Source of the DNA: Alentia gelatinosa
Taxonomy: Eukaryota; Annelida; Polychaeta; Phyllodocida; Polynoidae
NCBI GenBank assembly: GCA_950022655.1
Contig: OX465580.1
Span: forward strand, 45,816,028 to 45,880,027
Direction: 5' to 3'
Length of the DNA: 64,000 nucleotides
Part shown: piece by piece, positions 32,143 through 42,980 of the stretch
How positions within the stretch are numbered: position 1 is the first letter of the stretch
How the letters are laid out: the number at the start of each line of letters is the position of its first letter
The notes under the pieces: model-generated
The model's input: only the letters and a program-made list of their open reading frames with translations
What the model was told of the DNA's origin: nothing
Database searches by the model: none
Made by a program: the position numbers and the translations under genes

Positions 32143-32571
32143 ATGCTGTTGCTGACATGCCTGCTAACACGCCTGCTAACATGCCTGCTGACATGCCTGA
32201 TGACATGCCTGCTCACTCACCTGCCAAATAACACAGCACCAAGTGCACCAGATGCTCCTCCACACACCCCGGAGATTGCTGCTGGTGATCAAGGAGCCGA
32301 TGCTGACCCTGCATCTTCAACTCCTGCTGGCAGTGGCCGACATCAACCGGTTAAAAGGACCGTCACCAAATTCAGTGACCAGCAGAAGGAGGAAATAATC
32401 ATCTTCCTTCGACATAATCCTGAACTATATGCCAAGCAGTCCACTCCATTCCAGGACACCCACCAAAAAGACCTGCTGTGGGAACAGCAGGTAAAATGCA
32501 TCAGGAGGCCTGCTGGGGAAATATGGTACCTCAGTATGCAGATACAACTCAGTTCCTGTTGCCGCACCTAG
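32143..32571 (+). CDS. ORF with MADF-like segment
   Basis: 142 codons. The first ~25 are a Leu/Thr/Cys repeat (LLTCLLTRLLTC), not convincing protein. Residues ~70-120 read VTKFSDQQKEEIIIFLRHNP, ELYAKQSTPFQDTHQKDLLW, which resembles the start of a MADF/Myb-SANT-like DNA-binding domain (E.....V...P.LY......Y+D...+..W). Just after the Trp the frame loses the pattern, so an intron or frameshift is likely near 32480. Such domains are common in PIF/Harbinger-associated and other DNA-binding proteins. Function is otherwise unknown. Confidence 0.4.
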   Translation: MLLLTCLLTRLLTCLLTCLMTCLLTHLPNNTAPSAPDAPPHTPEIAAGDQGADADPASSTPAGSGRHQPVKRTVTKFSDQQKEEIIIFLRHNPELYAKQSTPFQDTHQKDLLWEQQVKCIRRPAGEIWYLSMQIQLSSCCRT

Positions 32572-32630
32572 CCAACCCGGAATGCACCAGGTCGTGGAAG
32601 AAGACTCCTTCCTGTACAACTGGTTCTTCT

Positions 32631-32930
32631 TGTACACCTACTGCTTCTTGTTCACCTGGTTCTTCCTGTACACCTGGTTCTCCCTGTACACCTGCTGCTT
32701 CCCGTACACCTGCTACTTCCCATACACCTGCTGCTTCCTGCACACCTGGCTCTTTATGTGCATCTGCTGTTTCCTGTACACCTGGTTCTTCATGTACACC
32801 TGCTGCTTCCCATACACCTGCTGCTTCCCTGACACCTGCTGCTTCCTGTACACCTGGTTCTTCCCATACACCTGGTTCTTCCTGTACACCTGCTGCTTCC
32901 CATACACCTGGTTCTTCATCATTCACCACC
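32631..32930. repeat. 18-bp minisatellite, ~16 copies
   Basis: Unit approximately TACACCTGSTKCTTCCTG. As 18 is divisible by three, all frames stay open and give hexapeptide repeats (SCTPAA/SCTPGS, or FLYTCC). A Ser/Glu/Asp-rich frame follows (TSESDGSDDDS). Whether it is translated as part of the MADF-like gene is not decided. Confidence 0.8.
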
Positions 32931-33290
32931 TGCAAAACTAACTCTACCTACAACAACCTGCACCAGCACCTCTGAGAGTGACGGTTCTGATGATGATTCA
33001 GTAAGATTATCTGATTCGGAGGTAGAGTGGTTGATGTCATATAAGTGTTTTTTTCCTACATAGATGTTTTCCTACATGGACATTTTCCTAAATGGATGTT
33101 GTATATTTATAACCTTGTTATGTACACTGACTATGTTTTTGCCAACTTGTACATATTGCTGATATTTCCTTGTTGCCTTGTGAGTTGCCCTGTGAAACTG
33201 ATACCTTGGGGATCTGACCTTGTGGACGTGATATGTGATGAGTCTCACTATCTATTGTACATAAGTATATAATCACAGATGTTTATTCTT

Positions 33291-33296
33291 AATAAA
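33291..33296 (+). promoter_or_regulatory. Possible polyadenylation signal AATAAA
   Basis: AATAAA about 0.35 kb beyond the minisatellite, in AT-rich sequence. It could end the transcript of the MADF-like ORF. Confidence 0.3.
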
Positions 33297-33869
33297 TGTT
33301 TTAAATTAAGTTCACTATCATCGTTATTCTTCATAGATATTTGCATACCAATTGAACAGTAGTACCTACAGATAACTTTCTTGCAATAAGATTGAACTAG
33401 TACTTTGAATTTGACACTAAATTCTAGAGCCTCAAATAATGCAAGGATATAAAATGTGCAAATAACACCTAAGTGAATAATGAAGGAGAGACATTAGATA
33501 CCTTAGCAAAATATATTTGAAAACAGTAGTGCCTATACAGAGCAAGTTCAAAGGAAGAACCCCAAGAGAGCAGCTTCAATAAAAACCATTTGAACAGAAG
33601 AGCACTCTACCAAAAAGGCCGGATTAATATAAATCTAACACACACAAATAGGTAATAATTATAAAGTGATTTGATTGTCACTTAATACATAAAGGTTCAT
33701 CAAAATAGCAGAAGCACTGGAATGGGAGTAGCATTATAGGGCCCTTGACTGTTCCAGAAATTGTCAGCAACAGAGGAAGGAGTGCCACACATCTGTGCCA
33801 CTTTCATTTGGTAGGAGATGAGATGAGACGTGGTGGCAGGTTTACTCTCCAGCCTGCCGTAGCGTACAG
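33297..33869. other. Non-coding
   Basis: No ORF or repeat recognised. Confidence 0.35.
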
Positions 33870-34019
33870 TCATTTCATGTATTTCCCCAACTGGTCCAAC
33901 CAAGCTTCCACCCAAGCAAGGCGTCTCCTTAACTGGTGCCTGACTAGCCAAAGAGCAGCTTCATTATCCAACACTTGGCAACGCCTGGGGCTGTTCTCCT
34001 TCTGCTTCTCAATATTCAT
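33870..34019 (-). CDS. Hypothetical 49-residue ORF
   Basis: Reads MNIEKQKENSPRRCQ, LDNEAALWLVRHQLRRRLAW and VEAWLDQLGKYMK, with an amphipathic, Arg/Leu/Trp-rich character. It may be an exon or a remnant. It is convergent with the MADF-like ORF, an arrangement seen in PIF/Harbinger transposons, but no DDE transposase is visible. Confidence 0.25.
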   Translation of the reverse strand: MNIEKQKENSPRRCQVLDNEAALWLVRHQLRRRLAWVEAWLDQLGKYMK

Positions 34020-34330
34020 TGTCGCAATTATGCAGAAAACAGAACATGAACTTTGTTCACCATCGTGAAGCTGTTGCTGGTTCTGTGCTCTCTGTAAGGT
34101 GCTGCTTCTTCAACACACTAGTACACACCGAAGAAGCTTGGTGTAGCACATTTTTATACATGGAGGAAGCTGTTGGCAAGGCGGCATGAAGGAACATGGA
34201 GCAAAGCACCACATTCCTTCTTAACTGGGCCTAAGTCGCTTAAGGGAGCGATGCTGCCTTTCTAAGAATATGCATGTCCACACACATCATTTCTTCTCAT
34301 CATGGTTTCACATAAATACTGCACACTACA

Positions 34331-35880
34331 GCACATTCATCATTATAGGAGGTTCCTCTCCAGGGTAGGGTGCTCTACCTTGGACCCCAATCTGTCCCGT
34401 CTCGGTTTGGTTGACAGGGGTAGAGGAGGTTAAGATATATATCCATATCCAGGTTGGTAGCAAAGCCCTGGGAAGAGTCGACCTAAAAAAGAGAAAAGGT
34501 GGACTGAAGATGTCGTCAGTGGTCTGATGGGTACATTCTCCCTATTCTTTATATTTGAGGTACCAGATCAGTAGGAGGGTATGGAGGCAGAGGTTTCCGG
34601 AAACATTGAGGAGGAGCTGATAGACGGACAGTGAGGATCACCGGACGAAGCTGCAGTCACGTTTAGTTAGGAGGGTGCGGCGCACCCCTCATGTTTATGT
34701 TAGCTAGTTCACTATCAAAGCATAGTAACTGCAGTAAGCCCGTCAGGTGGCCTATTGCTATGGGAGGCCCTTGGTTTCCTTCTTTTGAGTTTAGCCCAAC
34801 GCACACTGGGCAACTTTTTTCCTTGCGATATGCTTGAGACTTTTTAGGAAAAATATCGCAAGGGGGTGCAATAAACGCGGCAGGGGTCGGGAAAAGTCGC
34901 CGACAAATTTTGCTCGAGCGTCGGTCCCCCCAGCAGGAGGTTTACCGAAAATCTCAAGGCCTATCCATGCACACCTTGAGACTTTCCTTGAGACTTTTCC
35001 TTGCAGAAAGTCTCAACAATGCATAACTGGCTTCCGGTAGCAACAAAATGGACGTGAGGTGAGCCATTGTGGCACTTATGTCTTTTTTTAACCTTTATTA
35101 ATACTTATATTTCTTGACTCAATATCATGTATGAGTAGGATGACACTGAATTGACCAGTTTATAGATAATTTTGTCAGACAAATTTGTGATATATAATAA
35201 CATAGACAGCCCAATAAAATTCCAGGCCTATTCCAGGCTATAATATCTTTTTCCAGGCACATAATGTGAATCAATAGTGGCCTGGAAGACCCCAAAGCAT
35301 AATTCCAGGACCCAAGACCCAGGCCGAAGGCCCGCCCAGTGGGAGGTGGCATCCAAAAGTCAAAAGTCGCATGTGATAAAATATAGCATGTTATATTTGA
35401 AAGTCTCTAGGAAAGTCTCAAGGAAAAGTCGGCGACAAACCCCAAATCGGCGGGGGGGAAAGGGGGTGAAAAGGAGGTGCATAATGGGGTCTGCAATATT
35501 GCAAGGAAAGCATGGCACACGTTGCGATATTACACCTGAAAAATGTCTCAAGGGAAGTTTTAAGGCGTTTTACGGCGACTTTTCCGCTAAAAACAGGAAA
35601 AGTCGCCCAGTGTGCATTGGCCTTCAACGGTTTGATGCCGTTCTGGCAGGACCTCGGTAGGAGGGACCTCTCGCTCTAAGTAGAGTCCTTAGGGCTAGGG
35701 CTCCCTGTATAGGACTCCCTTTTTCACGTTTTTCGGAACCTCTGTTAGTTTTACAATATGTTTCTTTATGGTTTCACTGTTAAAAGTCCTAGTAACTTAT
35801 ACTGTATGTTTTACTTACCCTGTCTACCTTGTCTGTTGAGGCCTTGAGCTTGACTGAAATGATTGATGATTGATTAAATA
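34331..35880 (+). repeat. Possible retroelement tail (3' UTR/SINE-like), split by a MITE
   Basis: Non-coding, GC-balanced sequence in two parts (34331-34793 and 35623-35880). The second part ends in ATGATTGATGATTGATTAAA, a short ATTG-type microsatellite like those at the 3' ends of CR1-like LINEs. The identification is tentative. Confidence 0.3.
34794..35622. mobile_element. 829 bp TIR element (GCCCAACGCACACTGGGC ends)
   Basis: Left GCCCAACGCACACTGGGCAA and right GCCCAGTGTGCATTGGCC form imperfect inverted repeats; inner repeats (GAGACTTT, AAAGTCTC, AAAAGTCGCCG) continue the symmetry. ORFs inside (34834-35040, 35277-35660) show no protein family. It is non-autonomous, superfamily unresolved, and no target duplication is clear. 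Confidence 0.6.
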
Positions 35881-36342
35881 GTAACACTTTCCATCTAATA
35901 ATAACTGGTGCAACAATAGCTATATGTATATTTTCTGAATAACAATGACAGTAGTACAAATGTTGAACTCTGTAAATCCAATCGTTGGATAAATGTTTTA
36001 TAGTTCACCCATTGCCTTCCTATCGTTTTTTCCGATGCATTAGTGTTTATTATAAAGTATGCGAGACTAGGGCAATTACCCAGAAGATAAAGTGTATATA
36101 CCCTCTGATGGCTCTGATTGCATATCTGGTGCAGGGCTCTACACATAAGAATGAGAAGGGAATTATTTCCAATCAGCATGATTTTGTTACAACCATGATT
36201 CCCTCATATACATTATCCCATCAGGTTGGGCGTCAGGAAATCAAGGAAGACACCATTCTCATCTATATCTAATAATAGAAGATGACATGAAAACATATCA
36301 AAAGGTCCAGTCTAGTAATATTAGGAAATGTCCTTACCATGG
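35881..36342. other. Non-coding
   Basis: Short opposing frames (35895-36179 minus, 35985-36272 plus) lack coding character. Confidence 0.3.
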
Positions 36343-36446
36343 TAGAAATGGTTTACCATCGTGGTCAGTCGTCGATTTCATACTGCCTTCATGGCTGTAG
36401 GCAGTACGAAATCACCGACTAGCCATAAAGGGAAACCATTTTATGA
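36343..36446. mobile_element. Palindromic MITE, ~104 bp
   Basis: GAAATGGTTTACCATCG ... TCGTCGATTTCATACTGCC pairs with GGCAGTACGAAATCACCGAC ... GGGAAACCATTTTATG across a 12-base loop. No ORF. Confidence 0.6.
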
Positions 36447-37459
36447 ACAGTAAGGATGTTTGCTCATTATAATTTACCTCAAATCGATGAAAAGTCACAG
36501 TCACAGTCACAGTGGGCACAAAAAATATTATTATTGAAGCCAGAGCAGAAGTTCATAATACTGTAGTGGGTCATGCAGACAGTGGCACCTCTGAATACCT
36601 CGGAGGGCTCGGAGGGTTTTGAGGGGCTCCAGAGGGTTATATGGCCTCGAGAGATGCCCCTTTCTTTCTCTATACTCGTTGATATGACTATAAAGTTAGA
36701 TCTGAAAACCATTTCCAGATATCTGAATTTGATCCGAGGTAATTAAACCCTGAATTACAAAACATATTTCATATGCATACACACCAACAGTGTCCTTATT
36801 TTTACTGGTAAAACTTTATTGTATCTTACCTTTAGGCAGAGTAGCAACTGTTCCTGGCAATGCAAAAAACAAAGATGATTAATCTGCTACTGGAGGATTC
36901 CCTTATTCATTTAAAAAGGCATATGAAATCAAAGGTCGAGCTCAATAGCCCTGGGAACCGTTGCACTATTTTCAGGCTTATAGCAAACGGAAGACCCAAA
37001 ACGTGGCAAAAATAGCAGCGGAATTAATGTCGCATTTCAGAGATTTCTATATTGTTGAGACCCCAGTTCCATTCCCGATGTCAGCTAGCAAACAGAAATT
37101 GAATAATTTAATGAATAATTTGATAATTCCAAGTTATACCTCATTTTTTCCGCATATCTCAATTTGTATTTGATGTATCTACAATAGATCTGTATTTCTG
37201 ATAGCAAATATTCACAAATTGATACTCAATTATTATGATTATATCTGTTGTAGTCATAAGTTCATGTTTTAAAATTGAATAACCAAATGCAAAGAAAAAC
37301 TTGCCGCTAGATTTTTCAGCTCGGATATCTATGGAAAAAGCAATTTGAAATTACTTACAATGTTGATGTTTATACCAATCATATTGTCTCTTACCAAGTT
37401 CATATGAAAAGTGCAGTGGTGAGGAAACATAGAAAGTTAAATGTAAAAAGAATAGTTTT

Positions 37460-37678
37460 TCATCTAAGAGATATCTAAGAAAAGATGAGAAAATCACAAC
37501 TGTTGAAAAACTAAACCTAGGCAATCTAAAGGTACTTAGAGACTTATATGAAAAAGGCAGCGACATTAGTGGTGTCATTGATCATTTATTACACATAGCC
37601 GAGAAAAGTGAGACTAGAGTATTCCCAGCAGAGACCTTAATTAATTACGATGAAAGCGATAAAAAACCGAAGCTATAA
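37460..37678 (+). CDS. Possible exon or decayed ORF, unknown protein
   Basis: An open stretch of 72 codons ending in TAA, missed by Met-to-stop ORF calling. It reads SSKRYLRKDEKITTVEKLNL, GNLKVLRDLYEKGSDISGVI, DHLLHIAEKSETRVFPAETL, INYDESDKKPKL: evenly charged and helical, with strong coding character. An in-frame TAG lies about 33 bp upstream, and a possible GTGAGG donor precedes that, so it may be a small-exon gene or a pseudogene. No family recognised. Confidence 0.35.
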   Translation, partial: SSKRYLRKDEKITTVEKLNLGNLKVLRDLYEKGSDISGVIDHLLHIAEKSETRVFPAETLINYDESDKKPKL

Positions 37679-37748
37679 CTAAGGGTATTGAAGCCTTTTC
37701 TGAGGTAAATCCTGCTCCTATTGTGTTACGATGAGACATTTACTGCAG

Positions 37749-37830
37749 CCAATCAAAAGAAATATTTCAAATCAAAGAGCAGAAACAAGTTACTTGACTA
37801 GGTGGGATCTGGCTTCCCGTTTCATGGCGG
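37749..37830 (+). CDS. Possible exon, 82 bp
   Basis: Bounded by a good acceptor (TTTACTGCAG ending at 37748) and a good donor (GGCGG/GTAAGC at 37831). One frame reads IKRNISNQRAETSYLTRWDL ASRFMAG. It is on the same strand as, and close to, the previous entry, so they could be one gene. Inference from splice signals only. Confidence 0.35.
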
Positions 37831-37905
37831 GTAAGCCAATATTGCTATTTATCATTATCAAACTATATTTAAATGTATATAGGAATAGGGAAATCAAGTT
37901 TCCAT

Positions 37906-38017
37906 AGAGAGAAAGTCAAATTTACTTGGAAAGTCAAATTTACTTGGAAAAATTACTGCCCGCAGCCAAGGCCTGGGGCAGTAATTTTACCTCGCAACTT
38001 AAATTTTCTCTCACCGG
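37906..38017. repeat. Hairpin MITE, GAGAGAAAGT ... family
   Basis: GAGAGAAAGTCAAATTTACTTGG ... AATTACTGCCCGCAG on the left pairs with CTGGGGCAGTAATTTTACC ... AATTTTCTCTCAC on the right. It shares ATTACTGCCCGCRGCY and TTTCTCTCAC with the hairpin at 62428-62557. Confidence 0.55.
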
Positions 38018-38594
38018 ATCATAGTTTAACCTCTAATATATGTGGTAGATAAGTGCATGTGCAGTATTGTACATACCATTCACTACCACAGGTGTTTTAT
38101 TTTCATCTGAAATAATTATACACTCATACGTTACCGGTTTTTGTACTCTCTGAAATCAGGTTGATATACGATCTCATATAAATATTCTTACATGGTGTGG
38201 CAAACCCCACTGTCATCCATCCGGAAGTACCTAGAGCAAAATGCAAAACAACCTTTTCTTATCATCTGGATCTGACCTTATTGCCAATAGTAATGCTTAT
38301 ATTCAGTGATGTAAGTCTTATAAAAAGAATAATTTTCGACATAATTTTGGAACGGAATGGGTGGTTTATATGCAAATCAATATATATTTGCCAGTATTCA
38401 TGAAATGGCAGAATTCTACAGAAAAACTTTGGGGTAAGCATTGTTAGCACAAAGAGGATATTAACAAATACTACTGTACTGATTGAGGTCTTTCCATGGA
38501 AGGGCATATAGATTTGACTTATTCTGATTAATCAAGAGTAAAAAATGAATACAGACATGACAAATCAGTTTTCAAATTCATGTCCAGTACATAC

Positions 38595-38708
38595 CCGTCT
38601 TTTTAACTTCCGGAATGAGGGCCCACACCCGTGCCTCAAGCTCTGACAACTCATCCTCCACCGGTGCGGACCCGGTCTTTCCAAATTCCCTTTTGATGTC
38701 CAAAACTT
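38595..38708 (-). CDS. Possible exon, unknown protein (minus strand)
   Basis: Reads EVLDIKREFGKTGSAPVEDE, LSELEARVWALIPEVKKTG, ending at a strong donor (ACGG/GTATGT). The proposed acceptor is TTTCAAG. Composition and splice donor make a real exon plausible. With the next entry upstream, it may form part of one minus-strand gene. No function recognised. Confidence 0.4.
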
Positions 38709-39135
38709 CTTGAAAGTTAAATCATTATTGCTCTTATGAATGATAAAATCTTAATTATTCATACCTAATGCTAATTGACTTAGAACCAATGGGGTGAGGA
38801 ATACCGATAGAAAAAAGAATTATAACTAAGTTTTTTATGAACACAAATATTATTCTTATCCACTTGTCTTCCACTGTAATTACATTTCTAATTGTCTATA
38901 GTTCGGTCAAGAAGTTGGAGATGGGGAAGGAGGGAAAGGCCTTCATTACAGCCACGATGTAGAGTTTGTATAAAAAAAGTTGTAATGTATATCATACTCA
39001 CATTGATACATGTACGAAGCATTTGATTTTAGAACTATAATTGTCAAAATGAAAAATAAGTTTACAGACCTTCGTTTTCACCTTAGAAAACTAACTGTCA
39101 CATTTTTTGTTTATTTCTTCTATGCTCCAGAGTAC

Positions 39136-39257
39136 TGGCCCGGCCTCAGCCATGCTGACTGCCAGCTCCCGGAGCTTCTGGTCTCTTTTGGACCGTTCGA
39201 GGAACCCCTTGAGTATTCTCAAGTGAGCGATCGTGAGACCGTTTTTGAGATCAATGG
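39136..39257 (-). CDS. Possible exon, unknown protein (minus strand)
   Basis: After an acceptor (ACGTTCAG) the frame reads IDLKNGLTIAHLRILKGFLE, RSKRDQKLRELAVSMAEAGP, then a weaker donor candidate (CCA/GTACTC) or reads on to VLWSIEEI. The helical L..L+.L+ spacing with a terminal AEAG faintly recalls the plus-strand exon at 37460 (L..LK.L+ ... IAE). No family recognised. Confidence 0.4.
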
Positions 39258-39821
39258 CTGAACGTGTTTTTCAGACGTGGTTTCAGCATGCCATAGCGGA
39301 TCTCAGGGGGTGGCCGCTAAAACAATCACAACTTGTGATCCCTAGCGATCCCAAGTTGTGATCGCTTTAGCAGCAGTATGATCCTTTGGTTTTCAAGCAC
39401 TAAATCTTATTCAATTATTGGAAGAGAAACAATTGTAACATGAAACTGTGATCTGTATTGTGACCTGTCACTACTGGAATTGTTTGGTTGCATCTAGTTA
39501 CAATGTTCAACTATGTTCTATCCTGTGAAATTTTAGGGAAGTTACTTCCATAGTGTAAAGATATCTACCCCAACATCTCGTGGATTTGATCTAGGTTTGG
39601 TTGTTTTTTTCTCGTTTACCAATGTTAAAACCATCCCTTACTCTATGTATATCTTTTCCCTTTCCAAAAGAATAACAACAACAAAAACAAAACATGTACA
39701 CACTGATAATTTACTGTTTATTGAATATCAATTCCATGTACCCCCAAGGGGAAGCGAAACAGGGTTACAGAAAAAATTCTCTTCATCAATTCCATGTTCG
39801 TTTGAGAAGTGCCAAATAGCT

Positions 39822-40176
39822 GTATTTTTCTTGTTCAATTCTATTGAGGTTATATTTCGGGAGAGGCATTGAGTATTGACAAAATTGATTATAGTAAGTT
39901 TGTCAAGATTGGGAAGGGGTTGTGAAATAGGTACCTAGAAAGTGACAAACTTTTTGCTACAACATTGGTATGACATGAATTTTAATACTAATACTTCCTC
40001 GCCCATAATAAGTGGTATTTGAATAAAAAGTGTTATGGTAATTATGATGAAGAATAGATCTACCGGACATGGATAACAAGTCCATGATTAGTCAAACAGC
40101 ATAACAGAAAATGACAAATAATCATAGGTTTTTCTATCATGAATCGAAATATAACCTCAATAGAGTTGAATAAGAT
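39822..40176. repeat. Inverted repeat, ~40 bp arms
   Basis: TTCTTGTTCAATTCTATTG/AGGTTATATTTCG near 39828-39862 pairs with CGAAATATAACCTCAATAG/AGTTGAATAAG near 40144-40174. The intervening ~280 bp are non-coding. Confidence 0.55.
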
Positions 40177-41948
40177 TAACACGCCCCTGATGTTTGTGTG
40201 AGCGACCGCGAAAACGGCCGAGGGTGCCAAGACGTCGGCCGCCACAACAGTCACATGTAAGACGACAAAGTAGCACTTGTATGGATAATAAATATAGTCC
40301 TAAAAGGTATGCAAATAATTGGACTCAGCCGTGACATTTCCTGGCGGTTTCAATGCTCTTTGAATCGTTTAGATCTGATAATTAGAATTGTAGTTACGAG
40401 GCTTTGAAAAGCAGGCGCCGTGCGACGCTCACCCGCGAACGCCCCGTGAACATAAACATAAAATGTCATGTCAAATCACCGATTCTCTAATACTGTATCA
40501 ACAGAGACGAAATTTACAGCGACGGATAGTCCAAGTCTACTTTGCTTCCAAAGCTTGATCAATTTCTGTAAAAGGGTTCACACATAAGATATGTTTTGCT
40601 ACAACCTGCATGTATGCCTTTGTTTACCAATTAAAATATCGTCTGTGCAAACGAGGAATGTATTATTCCCTGCTGTTTCCCTTTTACTTCAAATATTGTA
40701 TTATATCAAGTCATATATTGAGTCATATTTTATATATATAATTTTCATGGCTATATGTTACATAGTTTTCGTTGTTATGACCTGAAGGGCCGTTACCGTT
40801 TTGGATATGGCTACTCACCTGGCAGCTCAGCGGTTCAGCTACACCGAATCTTTGTATGGTAGCTGCTCAGGAACGATTTCTGCATAGTTAAAATATCGTT
40901 CTGTGAGTCCAGGGTTTCGACATGACGCGATAGTTCTGAACATCAACAGTATAACCTGTGGAAACCCAACAGAACCCTTGTCTATAAAAAAAATACTTAT
41001 CTTATTTTAGCTGGAGGACAACTTAGGCATACGTAATGCTTATATTCAGATGGCTCCAGGCCAGGAAATTTATATGCATTACTATGACTATCAATACAAG
41101 CATGGTTTTCATAATAAATAAAGATTAATGTTAAAGGTAGAGAAAAAGAATTAACAGGGACAGGTGGAAAGTAATTCGATCAACATAAGTCATGTCTGCA
41201 GGATTTTTCGATGTGACCCTCTGGATGGCCCCCTCTTATGTTTTAAGTAAAATGAACAATTTTATTGTGACACCGTGATGCCCTTCATGGTTCGCGTTTC
41301 ATCGTCGTTTACAACATCGTGGATATCCTCGCTAGCGAAAATACTCCGGATGTGACGTAGTCAGGGTAGCTGTGTGATAATGGACAAAGACGACGGCCGA
41401 ATGTGACGTCGTCTTCTGAACTACGAGACTGTGGAGCGCTGTGTGTTGTGTTCAATATTCCCGGATCTCGTTCTTTTAAGGGGGCACACTACTGTGTCAC
41501 AGAGGAAGCCAAGCCGTGCCAACACGACGTTCACAGCCGGCAATCTGCAGCGCCCTCCCGCGGCTCCCAGAGGCATGCGCACACTCTGTCACGTGACCTA
41601 GGGTCACACTACAGGGAATGTAGACTGGCCTCTGTCCCTGTATCGTACCCCTCCAACCCTTCTGAGTGACACAGGGACTGGTCTCATCTGTAATCGGCCG
41701 TGTAGACTGGCGCGATTTTGTGCCACACTCCCCAAGCAGAGGTATGGCTACTGGTCAGGATATCTGCTGGGAGATTGATACCCTCTCACTTTTATCTCAA
41801 TCGAGACAGAGTCAGGGGCAGGCGAGATTTATTGCTATGACAACACAGGCGGCCAGGAAACTAGAGGCGCGGAGGGGGGAGGGGTAGGGGGAGGTATAGG
41901 GTTACAGGGAGTGGCTTTGGGTAATAAACAGGAGATTCTGGTCAGAGT
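40177..41948. other. Mostly non-coding
   Basis: Short frames only. A GC-richer patch (40195-40260) could hold part of an exon on the minus strand (TVVAADVLAPSAVFAVAHTN), without clear splice sites. 41360-41900 is GC-richer with several frames but no domain. Confidence 0.3.
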
Positions 41949-42060
41949 GGACAAGTCTTTGATTCATGGGCCAGTCAGAGAAGGACACATTCTATATGAA
42001 TTGTATTCCGATTTCGATTAATTATTTAATGAATGTTCATAATCAAAGACTTGAGCTAGT
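41949..42060. mobile_element. Small MITE, ACAAGTCTTTGATT ends
   Basis: GGACAAGTCTTTGATTC at the left and AATCAAAGACTTGAGC at the right are inverted. A second copy in opposite orientation lies at 50980-51085. Confidence 0.55.
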
Positions 42061-42479
42061 CTAGAGGGAATGTGCCGATAGGTAGTCTTCCTGATGGTGA
42101 GAGGCAGCCCATCCCACCCCTTCCACCCAGCAGCCTGCTCCAACCGGTTACACATCTAAACACACATGTACATACACGCGCACGTAGGTGGAGTGAGCTC
42201 TTCTCCCCAGAAGCGACAGAAACTCCGCCTTGGGTCCACGTTAGATCCTATGGGGCCCGATATTTATGCCTGAGATTTTTTCCAACCATGCCTTTATCAT
42301 AATGCTACGTTCATGCTGGATATAGAAGCGACGTTTTGAGTCGAACTGTCGTGGAAAATGAGGAATGGGACGCTGAGCGACTCGATAAAGCGGGGAGCTT
42401 TTTATTAGGGTTCTCAGGAAGGGGAGGGGCAGCCTGTGACCTGTGTAAGGTTTTATAAACCTTTAAGAAGTTGAATCTA

Positions 42480-42919
42480 TAGACATTTGAGAGCCACACC
42501 GCCGCTGCCGCCTAACCTCCGCCTAACCCCAGCCTAACCCTGCCTAACCCCCACCAAAACCTCTACCACCAGAACTTGTGTGTGGACGGATTACCCAGAG
42601 TCAAAGCGGCGTTGGCAGTAGATGTGTTGGTGGCAGGGTAGGCAGGGAGTAGGCGGATGCTTAAGAGTCCCAATTCCGACTCCGACTCCGACCCCGGCCC
42701 CGGCCCCGGCCCTGGCCCCGAGCACCGACCCATTGTTGCCCCGCCTATCCCGGCACACAGGGCCCCCGGACGAGGGCTTCCCACTGAGACCACCTTCCCA
42801 CTGAGACTCATATGCTGGCATGAAATATAGACATATATATATGAAAACATGTCAATATACGGCCGATACATGCAATTACGCAATGGCATACATAGGAATA
42901 TAGTGGTTAGTTTCGTGCA
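42480..42919 (-). mobile_element. CACTG-family copy, truncated
   Basis: The right end is AGTTTCGTGCAGTG, preceded by GCAATGGCATACATAGGAATAT, equivalent to 14720-14793. A GC-rich inner block (42600-42800) carries TGTGTGTGGACGGATTA, similar to TGTGTGTAGATGGATTAG in the 44409 copy. The left end is missing. Confidence 0.4.
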
Positions 42920-42980
42920 GTGGTAGCTGTAATCTAAGAGTAGTTGACCCGTAGAATCTTCAAGCGATAGCTCATAGCTC

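Noticed and set aside
32549..32941. Overlapping ORFs on both strands of the minisatellite (for example EEPGVQEAAGV repeats)
   Set aside because: The 18-bp unit keeps all frames open; no independent support for the antisense proteins.
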